Assembly: GCA_031258995.1 (NCBI GenBank)
Contig: JAIRMB010000068.1
Coordinates: 1-11,298, forward strand
DNA length: 11,298 bases
Reading direction: 5' to 3'
Origin: Puniceicoccales bacterium
GTDB taxonomy: Bacteria > Verrucomicrobiota > Verrucomicrobiia > Opitutales > JAIRLM01
Part shown: piece after piece, positions 1-6,648 of the stretch
How the letters are laid out: every line of letters begins with the position of its first letter
Numbering within the stretch: the first letter of the stretch is position 1
Program-made: the position numbers and the translations under genes
The notes under the pieces: generated by a model
Told to the model about the DNA's origin: nothing
Database searches by the model: none
The model's input: the letters and a program-made list of their open reading frames with translations, nothing else

Positions 1-290
1 CAGGCAGATTCGACGGATTTCTCCAGGACCGTCAGGGGCTGTCCGCTCCCAGAAAGCCCTGCGCCCCAGAGCCCGAGGCTCTTGCTGTTTGAAACGGAGA
101 CTTCGTCGTCAAAAACGAAGGTGCTTTCCGGAAAAAGCAGCGTGTCGCCATTGCTTGCATCCCCAACGGCGGATTGCACACCATTTTGGGCCGGGTTGGT
201 CCATTGAACTAAAATCTCCTCACCGAAGGCCGTCCCGAAAAACGCGCAAAAAGCTGCTAAAAGCGCAAAGCACCCCCCCATCGAATTCAT
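1..290 (-). CDS. Secreted protein, N-terminal part (runs off the window)
   Basis: An open frame runs from ATG at 290-288 to the left edge of the window, giving 96 codons with no stop. The first 23 or so residues look like a classic Sec signal peptide. MNSMGGCFALLAAFCAFFG is a short polar start followed by a hydrophobic core, and there is a plausible cleavage site after TAFG, before EE. The mature part begins EEILVQWTNPAQNG and continues with NGDTLLFPESTFVFDDEVSV and then Gly/Ser-rich sequence. That style of short beta-strand-forming segments with GDTL-type turns is seen in beta-helical surface proteins and autotransporter passenger domains. This resemblance is an inference from composition, not a recognised motif. 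No clear Shine-Dalgarno sequence precedes the ATG. It is transcribed divergently from the antiporter gene. Function is unknown; export is the only well-supported statement. Confidence 0.6.
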   Translation of the reverse strand, partial: MNSMGGCFALLAAFCAFFGTAFGEEILVQWTNPAQNGVQSAVGDASNGDTLLFPESTFVFDDEVSVSNSKSLGLWGAGLSGSGQPLTVLEKSVESA

Positions 291-360
291 GCTAACGGCC
301 GCCGCGCCCGTGGCAAGGGGAAAATTTAGGAATTTTTTACGGATCGGCGGGTTCTACCGC

Positions 361-380
361 CCCACGATGGCCGCCGTGGG
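361..380. repeat. GC-rich inverted repeat in the divergent spacer
   Basis: CCCACG at 361-366 and CGTGGG at 375-380 are perfect inverted arms separated by 8 bases. The element sits between the divergent secreted-protein gene (starts 290) and the antiporter gene (starts 512). No intact gene runs into it from either side, so a terminator role is unlikely. It could be an operator or a leader hairpin of the minus-strand transcript. The arms are visible in the sequence; the role is a guess. Confidence 0.35.
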
Positions 381-499
381 AAACGGACAAATTTTTCTTG
401 CAAAAAAGGGCACATGCCCACACGAAGCTCCCCACGGCCAGCTTCCATTGCGGCATGGTGTCTGGCGGGTCGTGGCTGTGCGTTCCATCGGCAAATTCT

Positions 500-511
500 T
501 ACAATCCGCGC
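500..511 (+). promoter_or_regulatory. Possible -10 box directly before the antiporter start codon
   Basis: TACAAT at 500-505 matches the bacterial -10 consensus TATAAT at five of six positions. It ends 6 bases before the ATG at 512. Transcription would then begin at or next to the start codon and give a leaderless mRNA, which fits the absence of any Shine-Dalgarno sequence. No good -35 hexamer lies 16-18 bases upstream, which weakens the call. Confidence 0.3.
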
Positions 512-1906
512 ATGAAAAAAAAGTCTCTCGGCGTGTTCTCGCTGACCATGATTAATTTGGCAGCCATCATGAGTCTGCGGAACTTGCCGCTCATGGCCAA
601 CTATGGCCTAGCCATGGTGTTTTTTTACCTCGTCGCCATACTCTGTTTCTTCATCCCTGCGGCCTTAATTTCCGCAGAGTTAGCTTCCACTGTGGCCGAA
701 GAGGGGGGCGCCTACGTTTGGATTCGGCGGGCGATTGGCCCGCGGACCGCTTTTCTCTGCGAATGGATCGGCTTTGCCACAACGGTTACTTCCCTAACAT
801 TAACCATCGTTTTCTTAGCCACCTCCCTGTTTCTTAGCCTCAATCCGGACCTTTCCCAGTGCCGCTTTCTTGTCGCTGGCGCGGCGTTGGGAATTTTGTG
901 GAGCGCAACCCTTCTTTCTCTTAGGGGGGTCGTCCTGGCCAGCCGCATCGTTTCCATCTTTTCTCTCATCGGTACGGTCCTGCCGGCCCTGCTGCTGATC
1001 CTGTTAGGCTCCCACTGGCTGTTGGCCGGCGGCCCAATTCGGCTTTCTCTTGCTCCCGCGGCACTCCTGCCGAATTTCTCCAATTTTTCCAACATTTCCT
1101 TCTTGGCCGGTCTCATGTTCGCCTTTGCCGGGATTGAAATGTCCTCCTACTACGTGTGCGACGTGCGGGATCCCCGACGCAGCTACCCGCGCGCCATTTT
1201 CTTTTCGGCTCTGCTCATTTTGCTCCTGTCCCTGCTGGGCTCCTTCGCCATTGCGGTCGCCGTGGCACCCGGCGAAATTCGCATCGAAGCGGGCGCAACA
1301 CAGGCCCTTTCCCTCCTGTTGGACTTCGCCCATCTGTCCTTTTTGGCTCCTTTCGTGGGTTTTTTGATCACTTTCGGCGGCGTTGCCTACCTTTTCGCCT
1401 GGATCGCTGGACCTATTCGTGGGCTCTATGCGGTTCGTCGGGACGGCTTTTTGCCGCCACTGCTGCAGCGGAGTGACCGTTTGGGCACGCCCGTCGCCCT
1501 CCTGCTCCTGCAGGCCATTTTGGTGACAGTACTGGCCACACTATTTCTCTGTATCCCCTCTATGAGTCTCTGCTTCTGGATCATCAACGCGGCCTCTTCC
1601 GTACTCATTCTCGTCCTCTACGCCTGCCTATTTCTATCGGGTCCCATCCTGCGTAGGCGCATGGCGAACACCCCCCGTGCCTTTTCCGTTCCGGGCGGGT
1701 TTCCGGCCCTATGTATACTGGCAACCGTTGGACTCATCAACGTCCTCTTCTGTGTGGTTATTTCTTTTTTTCTACCCGTAGAGCTAGCGGGCACCCTTTC
1801 CCAGCGCACATTCGGCTGGACAGTAACGTGCACGGTAGCACTTCTCGCCTGTCCGCCTTTCCTTTTTATTGCTTTTCGGCGACCGAGCTGGAAGGCGACC
1901 GGCTAA
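512..1906 (+). CDS. Amino-acid permease/antiporter, APC superfamily (glutamate:GABA antiporter-like)
   Basis: A 464-residue inner-membrane protein with about twelve hydrophobic segments, the usual length and topology of an APC transporter. Signature regions are visible. SAELASTVAEEGGAYVW (residues 54-70) is the TM2-loop motif. FAFAGIEMSSYY (203-214), followed by DPRRSYPRAI, is the TM6 region. AGPIRGLYAVRRDGFLPP (299-316) is the TM8-loop motif, here in the form typical of the glutamate:GABA antiporter group. By family it should exchange amino acids across the inner membrane, either for acid resistance or for uptake from a host; the substrate cannot be read from sequence. I chose the ATG at 512 because MKKKSLGVFSLTMINL is a natural N terminus. 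An in-frame TTG at 398 would add 38 unlikely residues. It converges on the LRR/J-domain gene with 83 bases between the stop codons. Confidence 0.85.
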   Translation: MKKKSLGVFSLTMINLAAIMSLRNLPLMANYGLAMVFFYLVAILCFFIPAALISAELASTVAEEGGAYVWIRRAIGPRTAFLCEWIGFATTVTSLTLTIVFLATSLFLSLNPDLSQCRFLVAGAALGILWSATLLSLRGVVLASRIVSIFSLIGTVLPALLLILLGSHWLLAGGPIRLSLAPAALLPNFSNFSNISFLAGLMFAFAGIEMSSYYVCDVRDPRRSYPRAIFFSALLILLLSLLGSFAIAVAVAPGEIRIEAGATQALSLLLDFAHLSFLAPFVGFLITFGGVAYLFAWIAGPIRGLYAVRRDGFLPPLLQRSDRLGTPVALLLLQAILVTVLATLFLCIPSMSLCFWIINAASSVLILVLYACLFLSGPILRRRMANTPRAFSVPGGFPALCILATVGLINVLFCVVISFFLPVELAGTLSQRTFGWTVTCTVALLACPPFLFIAFRRPSWKATG

Positions 1907-1969
1907 GTAGGATCGCCTACCTCCCGCGAGTGCCCCACGTCCCCGTGTCCTAGGTGGAAGTACACTTCC
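1907..1969. terminator. Candidate bidirectional terminator hairpins between convergent genes
   Basis: Two short perfect stems lie between the antiporter stop (1906) and the LRR/J-domain stop (1990). One is GTAGG-ATCG-CCTAC at 1907-1920. The other is GGAAGT-AC-ACTTCC at 1956-1969. A third weak stem, CACG-TCCC-CGTG, is at 1937-1948. None is followed by a convincing T tract on either strand, so intrinsic termination is uncertain. The position between convergent stops is what suggests the role. Confidence 0.35.
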
Positions 1970-1989
1970 CCGCGTGAGTTGCCCCCTTA

Positions 1990-3420
1990 TTAGCGCCACC
2001 CCATATCGTCGCAAATCTTTCCCCAAGCGCTCTCTATTTCCTGAAATTTGGCCGTCGCCTCTGTGGCATTGCCAGGATTTTTGTCCGGATGGCATTCTAG
2101 AGCCAGGTTCCTGTAGACTTTTTGGACAGTGGCTCGATCATCCACTGGCTCTATGCCGAGTACGGCAAATTCCTTTTTCAAAAGAAGCAACTTGAGTTCT
2201 TTTGACATCATACTTCTTCTTGACTGCAAAAAGTACGCTTTGTCGATGACGTTCGAAAAGTCGTCGCCGAGGTTAAAAAGTAACGCCTTATGGCTCTCCT
2301 TCTCCCATAGTCCGGTGATTTTTATGGATATGCTTTTCTTCAAACTCGGAGGTGCGGAAACATCAAGAACACCCATTCTAACACTCGCCCTATTGGAGGA
2401 GTAGTATGTTTTTGCCCAGCTAACCAGATTAAGGCAGGAATCAAGAACAACCTCCTCCAGATCGGTGCACCGCGAACAGTTAAGCCCCCCTTCTATGTCG
2501 CTATAGCTAATAGATACCTTCCGAGTGGCAGCCCCACAAATGAGGCTGCCGTGGCTTATTGTGCATCTGGAAAGACGTACGGTCTCCACATGCGCCGTAG
2601 CAGCGCACAAATCGAGATCACCCTTGTCCTCCCAACACATATCCGATAGTTCTAACTCCTTGACGTTCGCGAAGGAAGCGAGGACGTCCAGGTTGGAGGC
2701 CCGCAGAGAGCCAACCGACTCTCCCTTATCGTCTAATCCTTTGATTATGAACGATCCATCGAAGGGATCCTTTTTCACGGAAACCTTACAGCACCTAGAG
2801 AGCATGGGAGCACCACCCAAATCCACGCCCGAAGCGCCGGCAGGGCCGCGCATGCGCAGCGCCATTCGATCATAAAAATTTGCAAATTCTTCGAGCCTTC
2901 CATCGGCATGCCGGCACCACGCATTGTCCACCACATGCATGTGCACATTTTGTTGAATACACTCACGCACTAAGTTTTCTAAATCCTCCACGGCCCACAT
3001 GCCTCCGACTTTAATTTCCTGCAGTGAGGGAGGAAACGCGATGGACTGCAAATTCTTGCACCACGCAAGCGTGACATTTTGCAAGCAATTGCAGTGGGAA
3101 AGGTCAAGAATTCCACCCAGGTCCGACGAGTCTGCGGAAATCGTCTCCAATTTTTCACCAAAAACGACAGTGGCAAGTGAGCTATAGTCGCAGCACACGC
3201 TCTTAAGAAACTTAAGCTCATCGAGGCAAATACCAGATGCGGTCCCACCGCCCCTAAGGACAAGTTTAGTGATTTTCGGGTACGCATTAAGAAAGCTTAG
3301 GCCGCGCATACCAGGCATGCGCATTTTTGTGCCGACCACGCCATCTACGGCTTCGATCGAAACGTTCCCGTGACCCGATAGCCGCCAGAAACAAATTTCC
3401 GTTGCATGGGACAGAAACAT
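1990..3420 (-). CDS. Leucine-rich-repeat protein with C-terminal J (DnaJ) domain
   Basis: A 476-residue protein from ATG at 3420-3418. An in-frame TTG at 3462 would give 490 residues and overlap proS by 17 bases. Residues ~5-370 are irregular, Cys-rich leucine-rich repeats such as ITKLVLRGGG, LDLSHCNCLQNVTLAWCKNL, VETVRLSRCTI and LEEVVLDSCLNL. This region seems to consist of two related halves (about 6-139 and 210-367). Residues ~417-474 form a J domain. It has helix II TVQKVYRNLALECHPDKN with the invariant HPD at 444-446, and helix III around AKFQEIESAWGKI. J domains stimulate Hsp70 ATPase, and LRRs bind proteins. A client-delivering co-chaperone or an effector-like protein is an inference. 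No signal peptide or membrane segment is seen. It lies 25 bases downstream of proS and is probably co-transcribed with it. No good Shine-Dalgarno sequence precedes either start. Confidence 0.85.
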   Translation of the reverse strand: MFLSHATEICFWRLSGHGNVSIEAVDGVVGTKMRMPGMRGLSFLNAYPKITKLVLRGGGTASGICLDELKFLKSVCCDYSSLATVVFGEKLETISADSSDLGGILDLSHCNCLQNVTLAWCKNLQSIAFPPSLQEIKVGGMWAVEDLENLVRECIQQNVHMHVVDNAWCRHADGRLEEFANFYDRMALRMRGPAGASGVDLGGAPMLSRCCKVSVKKDPFDGSFIIKGLDDKGESVGSLRASNLDVLASFANVKELELSDMCWEDKGDLDLCAATAHVETVRLSRCTISHGSLICGAATRKVSISYSDIEGGLNCSRCTDLEEVVLDSCLNLVSWAKTYYSSNRASVRMGVLDVSAPPSLKKSISIKITGLWEKESHKALLFNLGDDFSNVIDKAYFLQSRRSMMSKELKLLLLKKEFAVLGIEPVDDRATVQKVYRNLALECHPDKNPGNATEATAKFQEIESAWGKICDDMGWR

Positions 3421-3445
3421 CGCTTCTGGCGAACGGAAGCGCAAC

Positions 3446-4936
3446 TCAATAGGCTCGAGCAAAAATCGTTAGCGGCCCTCTGCGGGAAGGATCGGCGACG
3501 CAGGGACCCAGATCGTTCTCCCTGCCAAGCGGGATACAGCGCGTAGAAATGGATAGTTCGGCGCCGAGCTGCTCCTCGAGGGACTGATCGCCGCAGAAGT
3601 AAGCTTCTGCAAATCCGCCGCCATCGGCGAAAAATTCCCGCAGTTCTTCCTTCGACTTAGCCGAAACCGTCCGGGCTTGGCGCAGGGTCAACTGCCGTTC
3701 ATAGAGCGTTTTGCCGAAATCGCGGAGCAGATCCAACGCGCAAGAAACGAAAGTATGGGACGGTAGCACTTTTTTCTCTTTGCCGTCCCGACGCAGGTAG
3801 CTCACCGTGCCAGCTTCGAACTCCCGCCTGCCCAACTCCACGACAAGCGGCGTGCCGCCCTTCACCCACTGCCAGAATTTTTCTCCGCCGCGCAGGGGGC
3901 GGCCGTCCACCCGTACCCGCAAGGCAGGGTCGGCGGCCAGGAGGGCCTCGCGCAATTTTTCCGCGTAGGCAAGTACCTCTCCGTCACCGTCGCCGTGCAT
4001 CAGCGGTAAGACGGCCACCTGCACCGGCGCAAGAGCGGGCGGCAGGACGATTCCGTCATCATCGCCGTGGGCCATGATGAGCCCTCCAATGAGCCTGGTG
4101 GAGCAGCCCCAGGAGCTGGTCCAGGCGAATGCCTCCTGTCCGTCCCGCCCTGCAAACTTTATGGCACAGGCACGGGCAAAGTTCTGGCCTAAAAAATGCG
4201 ACGTTGCAACCTGCAGCGCTTTCCCGTCCTGCATCATGGCCTCGATGGCATAGGTCTCTCGGGCGCCGGGGAAGCGTTCCGCCGCCGTTTTTTTCCCGCG
4301 CAGCACCGGCAGACACATACTTTCCTCCGCGAATGTGTGGTACAGCTCCAGCATACGCAAAGCCTCTTCCTCTGCTTCCTCGGCACTCTCGTGGGCCGTG
4401 TGACCCTCTTGCCAAAGAAACTCCACGGTCCGAAGGAACAGGCGCGGTCGCATCTCCCAGCGCACCACATTGGCCCACTGGTTTATCAGCAGGGGCAAAT
4501 CCCGATAGGAATGGATCCAGCGGGCAAAGGCCTCGCCGATGACCATTTCCGAAGTGGGACGAACGACGAGCGGCTCCTCCAGCGGCATCGTGGGGACGAG
4601 AGTGCCATCCGGCCCCTTGGTGAGTCGGGAATGCGTCACCAGGGCGCATTCCTTCGCAAAGCCTTCCACATGGGCTGCCTCCCGTTCTAAATAATTTTTA
4701 GAAAGGAGGAGGGGGAAATAGGCATTGCGGTGGCCCGTTTTCTTAATTTCCGTGTCGAGAATGCTCTGCATTCGCTCCCAAATGGCATAGCCGTTGGGCT
4801 TGATGATCATGCAGCCGCGAACTGAACTCAATTCGGCCAAATCGGCGGCCCGGATGGCTTGCTGGTACCATTCCGGAAAATTTTCCGCCCTCGACGGCCC
4901 AATGGCATTGCGTCTCGCTTCCACGCCTTTCCCCAC
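3446..4936 (-). CDS. proS: Prolyl-tRNA synthetase, archaeal/eukaryotic (short) type
   Basis: A class II aminoacyl-tRNA synthetase that charges tRNA-Pro with proline in the cytoplasm. The 496-residue protein lacks the editing insertion of the long bacterial form and follows the archaeal/eukaryotic plan. YQQAIRAADLAELSSVRGCM is at ~24-43. The proline-site RPTSE is at 126-130. Motif 2, RWEMRPRLFLRTVEF, is at 159-173, followed by WQEGHTAH. Motif 3 contains GCSTRLIGGLIMAHGDD at 277-293. An anticodon-binding domain starts near 300, and a C-terminal domain ends in FARAY. In this type the C-terminal domain usually holds a four-Cys zinc site. Here only Cys448 and Cys479 remain at the expected places, so zinc is probably lost. 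The first possible start is GTG at 4936; a second GTG at 4924 is also plausible. It is divergent from the 5151 gene and leads the LRR/J-domain gene. Confidence 0.95.
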   Translation of the reverse strand: MGKGVEARRNAIGPSRAENFPEWYQQAIRAADLAELSSVRGCMIIKPNGYAIWERMQSILDTEIKKTGHRNAYFPLLLSKNYLEREAAHVEGFAKECALVTHSRLTKGPDGTLVPTMPLEEPLVVRPTSEMVIGEAFARWIHSYRDLPLLINQWANVVRWEMRPRLFLRTVEFLWQEGHTAHESAEEAEEEALRMLELYHTFAEESMCLPVLRGKKTAAERFPGARETYAIEAMMQDGKALQVATSHFLGQNFARACAIKFAGRDGQEAFAWTSSWGCSTRLIGGLIMAHGDDDGIVLPPALAPVQVAVLPLMHGDGDGEVLAYAEKLREALLAADPALRVRVDGRPLRGGEKFWQWVKGGTPLVVELGRREFEAGTVSYLRRDGKEKKVLPSHTFVSCALDLLRDFGKTLYERQLTLRQARTVSAKSKEELREFFADGGGFAEAYFCGDQSLEEQLGAELSISTRCIPLGRENDLGPCVADPSRRGPLTIFARAY

Positions 4937-5150
4937 CGGGCCACAGGTGGGGTAATTTCGGAGCCTGTCAAGGGCACATGCCTCAAGAACTACTGGCTCA
5001 AAGCCGATTCATAAGCGGCTTCATTTGTCGGTTTTTCATTCGTCAATTTGAAAATCCGCTTCCCAAAATGAATCCTCTTGACGGGCGAAGACTTCGCTAC
5101 TAACTGCCGCAGCGTGTATTATAACAAGTTTCGGTTTTGCTGGTAAATGC
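4937..5150. other. Divergent intergenic region (proS / 311-residue protein)
   Basis: The spacer must hold promoters for both flanking genes. Visible elements are as follows. A TTGACA on the minus strand (4971-4966) points toward proS, but lacks a good -10. A 13-mer AAGGGCACATGCC at 4970-4982 is shared with the other divergent spacer at 406-418. There is a hairpin AAGCCG-N9-CGGCTT at 5001-5021. A palindrome GCGAAG-A-CTTCGC lies at 5085-5097. On the plus strand, an AT-rich -10-like TATTATAAC is at 5117-5125. No RNA gene is recognisable. Confidence 0.45.
5085..5125 (+). promoter_or_regulatory. Possible promoter/operator of the 311-residue protein gene
   Basis: TATAAC (5120-5125) matches five of six positions of a -10 box and lies about 25 bases before the ATG at 5151. 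The 13-base palindrome GCGAAG-A-CTTCGC (5085-5097) falls about where a -35 element would be and could be an operator. No consensus -35 is present at 16-18 bases, which would suit an activator-dependent or otherwise weak promoter. Confidence 0.3.
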
Positions 5151-6086
5151 ATGGGTAATGCTTTTAGAATAGGAAGTGCCTGCGCCGAACTGATCCGAAA
5201 AGAGGTTGTCTATGATGGAGAGCTTTTGACCGCCAACGTAAGATGCAAATGCGCGGCAACGCTTGGTGAGTGGGTTTTGTTTGTGACTATCTCATTAGTA
5301 AATTTGGAGATTTTTCCATTAGTCCACCACATTGCGAACAATAAAAGCGTAACGCGCATCCTACAAGTGATCTCGACAAAAAGCGTTGTACAGTCCCGCG
5401 AAGCGCTGAAAAGCTCCGGCTTCTCGACGGAGATTTTGGACAATTTACTGGCCCAGGTCGACGAAGATAATAGAGTAGAAAAAAAGATTTCTCCTATACT
5501 TGCGGCGCTAGTGGAGAAAGCCGGCATCGAAAATGGGCAGTTTGATTCTCCAATAATGTACAAGGGGCACGCCTGCCACTCGCCCGCAGAACTTCTTATC
5601 GCCTATGCCATAGAGGGTCATCATTGCGGTGGTAGATTCGAATCTCTGGAACATTTTAATCAATTTTTTGTGCCTCGTCACCCCAAAAGCGCTAACAAGA
5701 GCGATGAGGGTTGCCGCCGTAAGCCTCTTTACGAGTTAAAACTCCGCGGCGGATGCGTGGCGGTGGATAGTGCCGCATTAGGAGAGGTGATAGACTTCAT
5801 CCACGATGCAGGGATACACCTTCGGCCAAGAGAGAGCTTTATTCATAATGGGAAATGTCTTAACACGATAGAAAGCGATGGGGTCGTGGGCTTACGCGCG
5901 CTTTTCATTGAGGCAGCTAAAAGGGATAATGATCTCAAAAAGTTGGAAGAGGCAAAAAATATGAGTTCGGCGTTGATTGCTATGCGGATAGCAATACAAC
6001 TCCCCATTATGAAAAATCGAATGCGGAAAGATCGGGTTGAACTCGATGCATTCGCACAGAAAATTCTAGCCTATCCTCTACCTTGA
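5151..6086 (+). CDS. Hypothetical protein, 311 residues, unrecognised
   Basis: I recognise no family. The open frame has one possible membrane-embedded segment near residues 41-58 (WVLFVTISLVNLEIFPLV). It is otherwise a soluble-looking mixed-charge protein with a C-terminal helical stretch (KRDNDLKKLEEAKNMSSAL). A His/Cys-containing patch, GHACH at 139-143 and GHHCGG at 156-161, could bind metal, but this is only a visual impression. No signal peptide is evident. Its base composition is visibly more AT-rich than the neighbouring proS and glgP genes, which hints at acquired DNA. No Shine-Dalgarno sequence precedes the ATG. The stop codon lies inside the edge of the IS982-like remnant that reads on the opposite strand, so the C terminus may have been altered by the insertion. 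Confidence 0.6.
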   Translation: MGNAFRIGSACAELIRKEVVYDGELLTANVRCKCAATLGEWVLFVTISLVNLEIFPLVHHIANNKSVTRILQVISTKSVVQSREALKSSGFSTEILDNLLAQVDEDNRVEKKISPILAALVEKAGIENGQFDSPIMYKGHACHSPAELLIAYAIEGHHCGGRFESLEHFNQFFVPRHPKSANKSDEGCRRKPLYELKLRGGCVAVDSAALGEVIDFIHDAGIHLRPRESFIHNGKCLNTIESDGVVGLRALFIEAAKRDNDLKKLEEAKNMSSALIAMRIAIQLPIMKNRMRKDRVELDAFAQKILAYPLP

Positions 6087-6460
6087 CTCCCATAGAGAAA
6101 TAGGCTCAGTTGGCCATATTCGGAAAAAACTCGATGGGACCGATTGCGTGCGTCTTCACAGACCGACATTGGCGCCGAATCGATGTGGGCCACCTGTCCT
6201 TCGTTGATCGTTCTGTCACAGCTAGTTACAAATTTTCTAGAGTGACGCTTCAGCCTTTTTAAATAGACTGAGTGGGACATTGCCTCCGGGAAGAACGGGA
6301 GCAAAAATTCTCCGTGCGGACCTCCACTCTTTGAAGTTACGCACTTTAGTAGCAAAAACCACACGTAAATGGTCACGATTTCGCTTGGGAAAAGGCGACA
6401 GGGCCGGCCGCGGCCTCGTGTTTTTTCATGCTTAGCACACGAATTCCTGTCTTGCAGCTA
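6071..6460 (-). pseudogene. Degenerate IS982-like transposase fragment
   Basis: Reading the minus strand leftward from about 6457, a stop-bounded frame carries features of IS982-family transposases. PSEIVTIYVWF (about 6388-6356) resembles the N-terminal SEIxTI motif. MSHSVYLKRLKR resembles the region before the catalytic domain. AHIDSAPMSVCEDARNRSHR (centred near 6165) matches the IDSxPxxVCxNxR block that contains the first catalytic Asp. FLYGSQ resembles the following YYGYK segment. The frame stops at 6071-6073. The last third of a normal transposase is missing, there is no proper start codon, and the spacing between blocks is shortened. It is therefore a dead remnant. A possible N-terminal piece beginning MEIFCANF lies in another frame up to 6620. 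No terminal inverted repeats were found. The family assignment is from remembered motifs. Confidence 0.55.
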
Positions 6461-6648
6461 TTTCGAATGAATCTTCGAGGGCGGAGAATTTTACAATTCG
6501 CGCTAGAAGTTGATGGAGAAAAAATGCTGCCCGGGCAGGTAAATGTGCGTTTTTTGAATAAGTTGACCGCATTATGGTAGAGAAATTGCTTGTCTCAAAA
6601 TTGGCGCAGAAGATCTCCACGGAATTGGTGGACTAGCATTAGAAAGAA

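Noticed and set aside
712..1476. Several 60-134 codon frames opposite to or overlapping the antiporter gene
   Set aside because: They are shadows of the antiporter coding frame. Its transmembrane pattern and APC motifs settle the reading.
4059..4690. Long open frames on both strands within proS (4059-4649 minus in another frame; 4129-4542 and 4196-4690 plus)
   Set aside because: They overlap the catalytic core of proS in other frames and arise from GC-rich codon bias.
5634..5645. AGATTCGAATCT, a 12-base perfect palindrome resembling a tRNA T-loop
   Set aside because: No paired T stem, acceptor or anticodon arm can be formed around it, and it lies inside the 311-residue coding frame.
6117..6242. 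Plus-strand frame reading ...TDIGAESMWATCPSLIVLSQ...
   Set aside because: It is the exact antisense of the IS982-like IDSxPxxVC block, which explains its apparent order.
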